Shown here piece after piece: positions 5,574-5,868 of a stretch of 5,868 bases of DNA (the first letter of the stretch is position 1; each line of letters begins with the position of its first letter). The stretch is from Bacillota bacterium (GTDB lineage: Bacteria > Bacillota_A > Clostridia > DSM-8532), in contig JAFADM010000285.1 of assembly GCA_023424865.1 (NCBI GenBank), positions 1-5,868 of the forward strand, written 5' to 3'. A program made the translations under genes and the position numbers. The notes beneath the pieces were generated by a model. It did no database searches and was not told where the DNA came from. It saw only the letters and a program-made list of their open reading frames with translations.

Positions 5574-5587
5574 TCATAGCACTATGA
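5574..5587. promoter_or_regulatory. 14-bp palindrome TCATAG-CA-CTATGA between the hrb and fprA promoters: operator candidate
   Basis: Perfect 6-base arms with a 2-base centre. It sits where the -35 box of the fprA promoter would be and 23 bases above the hrb -35 box, a position from which one regulator could act on both. The half word TCATAG recurs over the hrb -10 box (5523-5528), and CATAGTGC at 5716-5723 is the reverse complement of GCACTATG in the palindrome. The regulator is unknown. Confidence 0.45.
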
Positions 5588-5602
5588 AAACTTTTTGCTG
5601 TA

Positions 5603-5611
5603 TGTTATAAT
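5603..5611 (+). promoter_or_regulatory. Extended -10 promoter facing fprA
   Basis: TG-T-TATAAT (TG at 5603-5604, TATAAT at 5606-5611) is a perfect extended -10 element. Seventeen bases upstream there is only a poor -35 match (TATGAA), as often found with extended -10 promoters. Transcription from about 5618 would give a long leader of roughly 180 bases. A second, weaker promoter nearer the gene cannot be excluded. Confidence 0.5.
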
Positions 5612-5795
5612 TATCTACGCAAAACTTTAGCAAACTTAAGTCAAATGAAATACCCTGGAAGTATTGCAGCATTAAATGGTTCTTTTAATTGGATGATGTT
5701 TTATAAAAGCCTCGGCATAGTGCAGTCTATTGCGCCGATTCATTTTATTAACACCTTCATTCAAATATAGCTGTAGGAAGATTGGGAGGATAATC

Positions 5796-5868
5796 ATGCA
5801 TTGTGTACAGAACTTAACACCATCGATTTATTGGGTGGGCGGAAACGACAGAAGACTGGAACGGTTTG
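5796..5868 (+). CDS. fprA: Flavodiiron protein (FprA, A-type flavoprotein), first 24 codons, cut by window edge
   Basis: Only residues 1-24 are present: MHCVQNLTPSIYWVGGNDRR then LERF. The stretch IYWVGGNDRRLERF is typical of the N-terminus of FprA-type flavodiiron proteins, ahead of the metallo-beta-lactamase-like domain. Its di-iron ligands and the flavodoxin domain lie outside the window. These proteins reduce O2 to water and/or NO to N2O using electrons from rubredoxin-type donors. ATG at 5796 follows GGGAGG by 6 bases. The divergent neighbour hrb encodes the expected electron donor. The identification rests on a short sequence plus this neighbour. Confidence 0.82.
   Translation, partial: MHCVQNLTPSIYWVGGNDRRLERF

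Larger units (their letters stand above)
5449..5795. other. 347-base divergent spacer between hrb and fprA
   Basis: It carries the hrb promoter (5522-5550), a 14-bp palindrome (5574-5587), an extended -10 promoter facing fprA (5603-5611) and the fprA ribosome site GGGAGG (5784-5789). Between about 5620 and 5780 there is no gene, and no riboswitch that I recognise. An imperfect tandem GCAAAACTTTA / GCAAACTTAA near 5620-5640 and a partial copy of the palindrome (CATAGTGC, 5716-5723) are the only other patterns I see. Confidence 0.65.

Noticed and set aside
5550..5575. GC-rich GGCC...GGCC repeat as a terminator
   Set aside because: Only 4-bp arms, no T-run after it, and it lies between two divergent promoters where no transcript should end.
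4821..5610. Plus-strand frames of 137 and 106 codons and a 60-codon minus-strand frame at 5247-5429
   Set aside because: Shadows of hrb, or across its promoter, with no motifs and no ribosome sites; the hrb frame carries all rubredoxin cysteines.
5620..5780. Riboswitch in the long fprA leader
   Set aside because: I found no conserved core of a known class and no terminator or ribosome-site-masking stem.

Overview
The window looks like a chromosomal segment of an anaerobic, low-to-moderate G+C Firmicute, most likely a member of the Clostridia. Evidence for this: purine-rich Shine-Dalgarno sequences before every main gene, two TTG start codons with strong ribosome sites, A+T-rich spacers with recognisable sigma-A promoters, and protein families typical of anaerobic Gram-positives. 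I cannot name the genus. I see no tRNA, rRNA, CRISPR array or intact mobile element.

Left half (3626 down to 1, minus strand): a four-gene operon with its own promoter. The order is a membrane-anchored NusG-domain-II protein (eetA type, 3157-3540), a Gx-transporter / former 'heptaprenyl diphosphate synthase component I' membrane protein (eetB type, 2554-3063), a type II NADH dehydrogenase fused to a DoxX-like membrane domain (ndh2 type, 562-2478), and the N-terminal half of a long-chain polyprenyl diphosphate synthase (hepT/dmkB type, start 509, running off the left edge). From knowledge of the families, this set matches the core of the flavin-based extracellular electron transfer (FLEET) locus described in Listeria monocytogenes. 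In that system NADH is oxidised by Ndh2 into a dedicated demethylmenaquinone pool, and electrons leave the cell by way of EetA/EetB and extracellular flavin. The other expected parts (DmkA, a flavin exporter, the ApbE-type FmnB and the flavinylated lipoprotein PplA) are not in the window and could lie to the left of position 1.

Middle (3541-3920): a 380-base spacer holding the eet promoter, a perfect 21-bp inverted repeat on its -35 box, a tiny plus-strand reading frame with an ideal ribosome site, two successive inverted repeats that could terminate the genes on the right, and a 26-codon reading frame with a CxxC motif in frame with the preceding gene.

Right half: a minus-strand pair, hrb (flavin reductase-rubredoxin fusion, 4729-5448) followed by a DUF4886 SGNH-type hydrolase (3921-4652). 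The divergent start of fprA (flavodiiron protein, from 5796) runs off the right edge. Hrb and FprA are known partners in Moorella thermoacetica, where Hrb passes electrons from NADH to FprA for reduction of NO and O2. The 347-base divergent spacer carries a near-consensus hrb promoter, an extended -10 promoter for fprA and a perfect 14-bp palindrome between them.

Taken together, the window places two NADH-oxidising outlets side by side: a membrane quinone route to extracellular acceptors and a cytoplasmic route to O2/NO. Whether they are regulated together cannot be told from the sequence.
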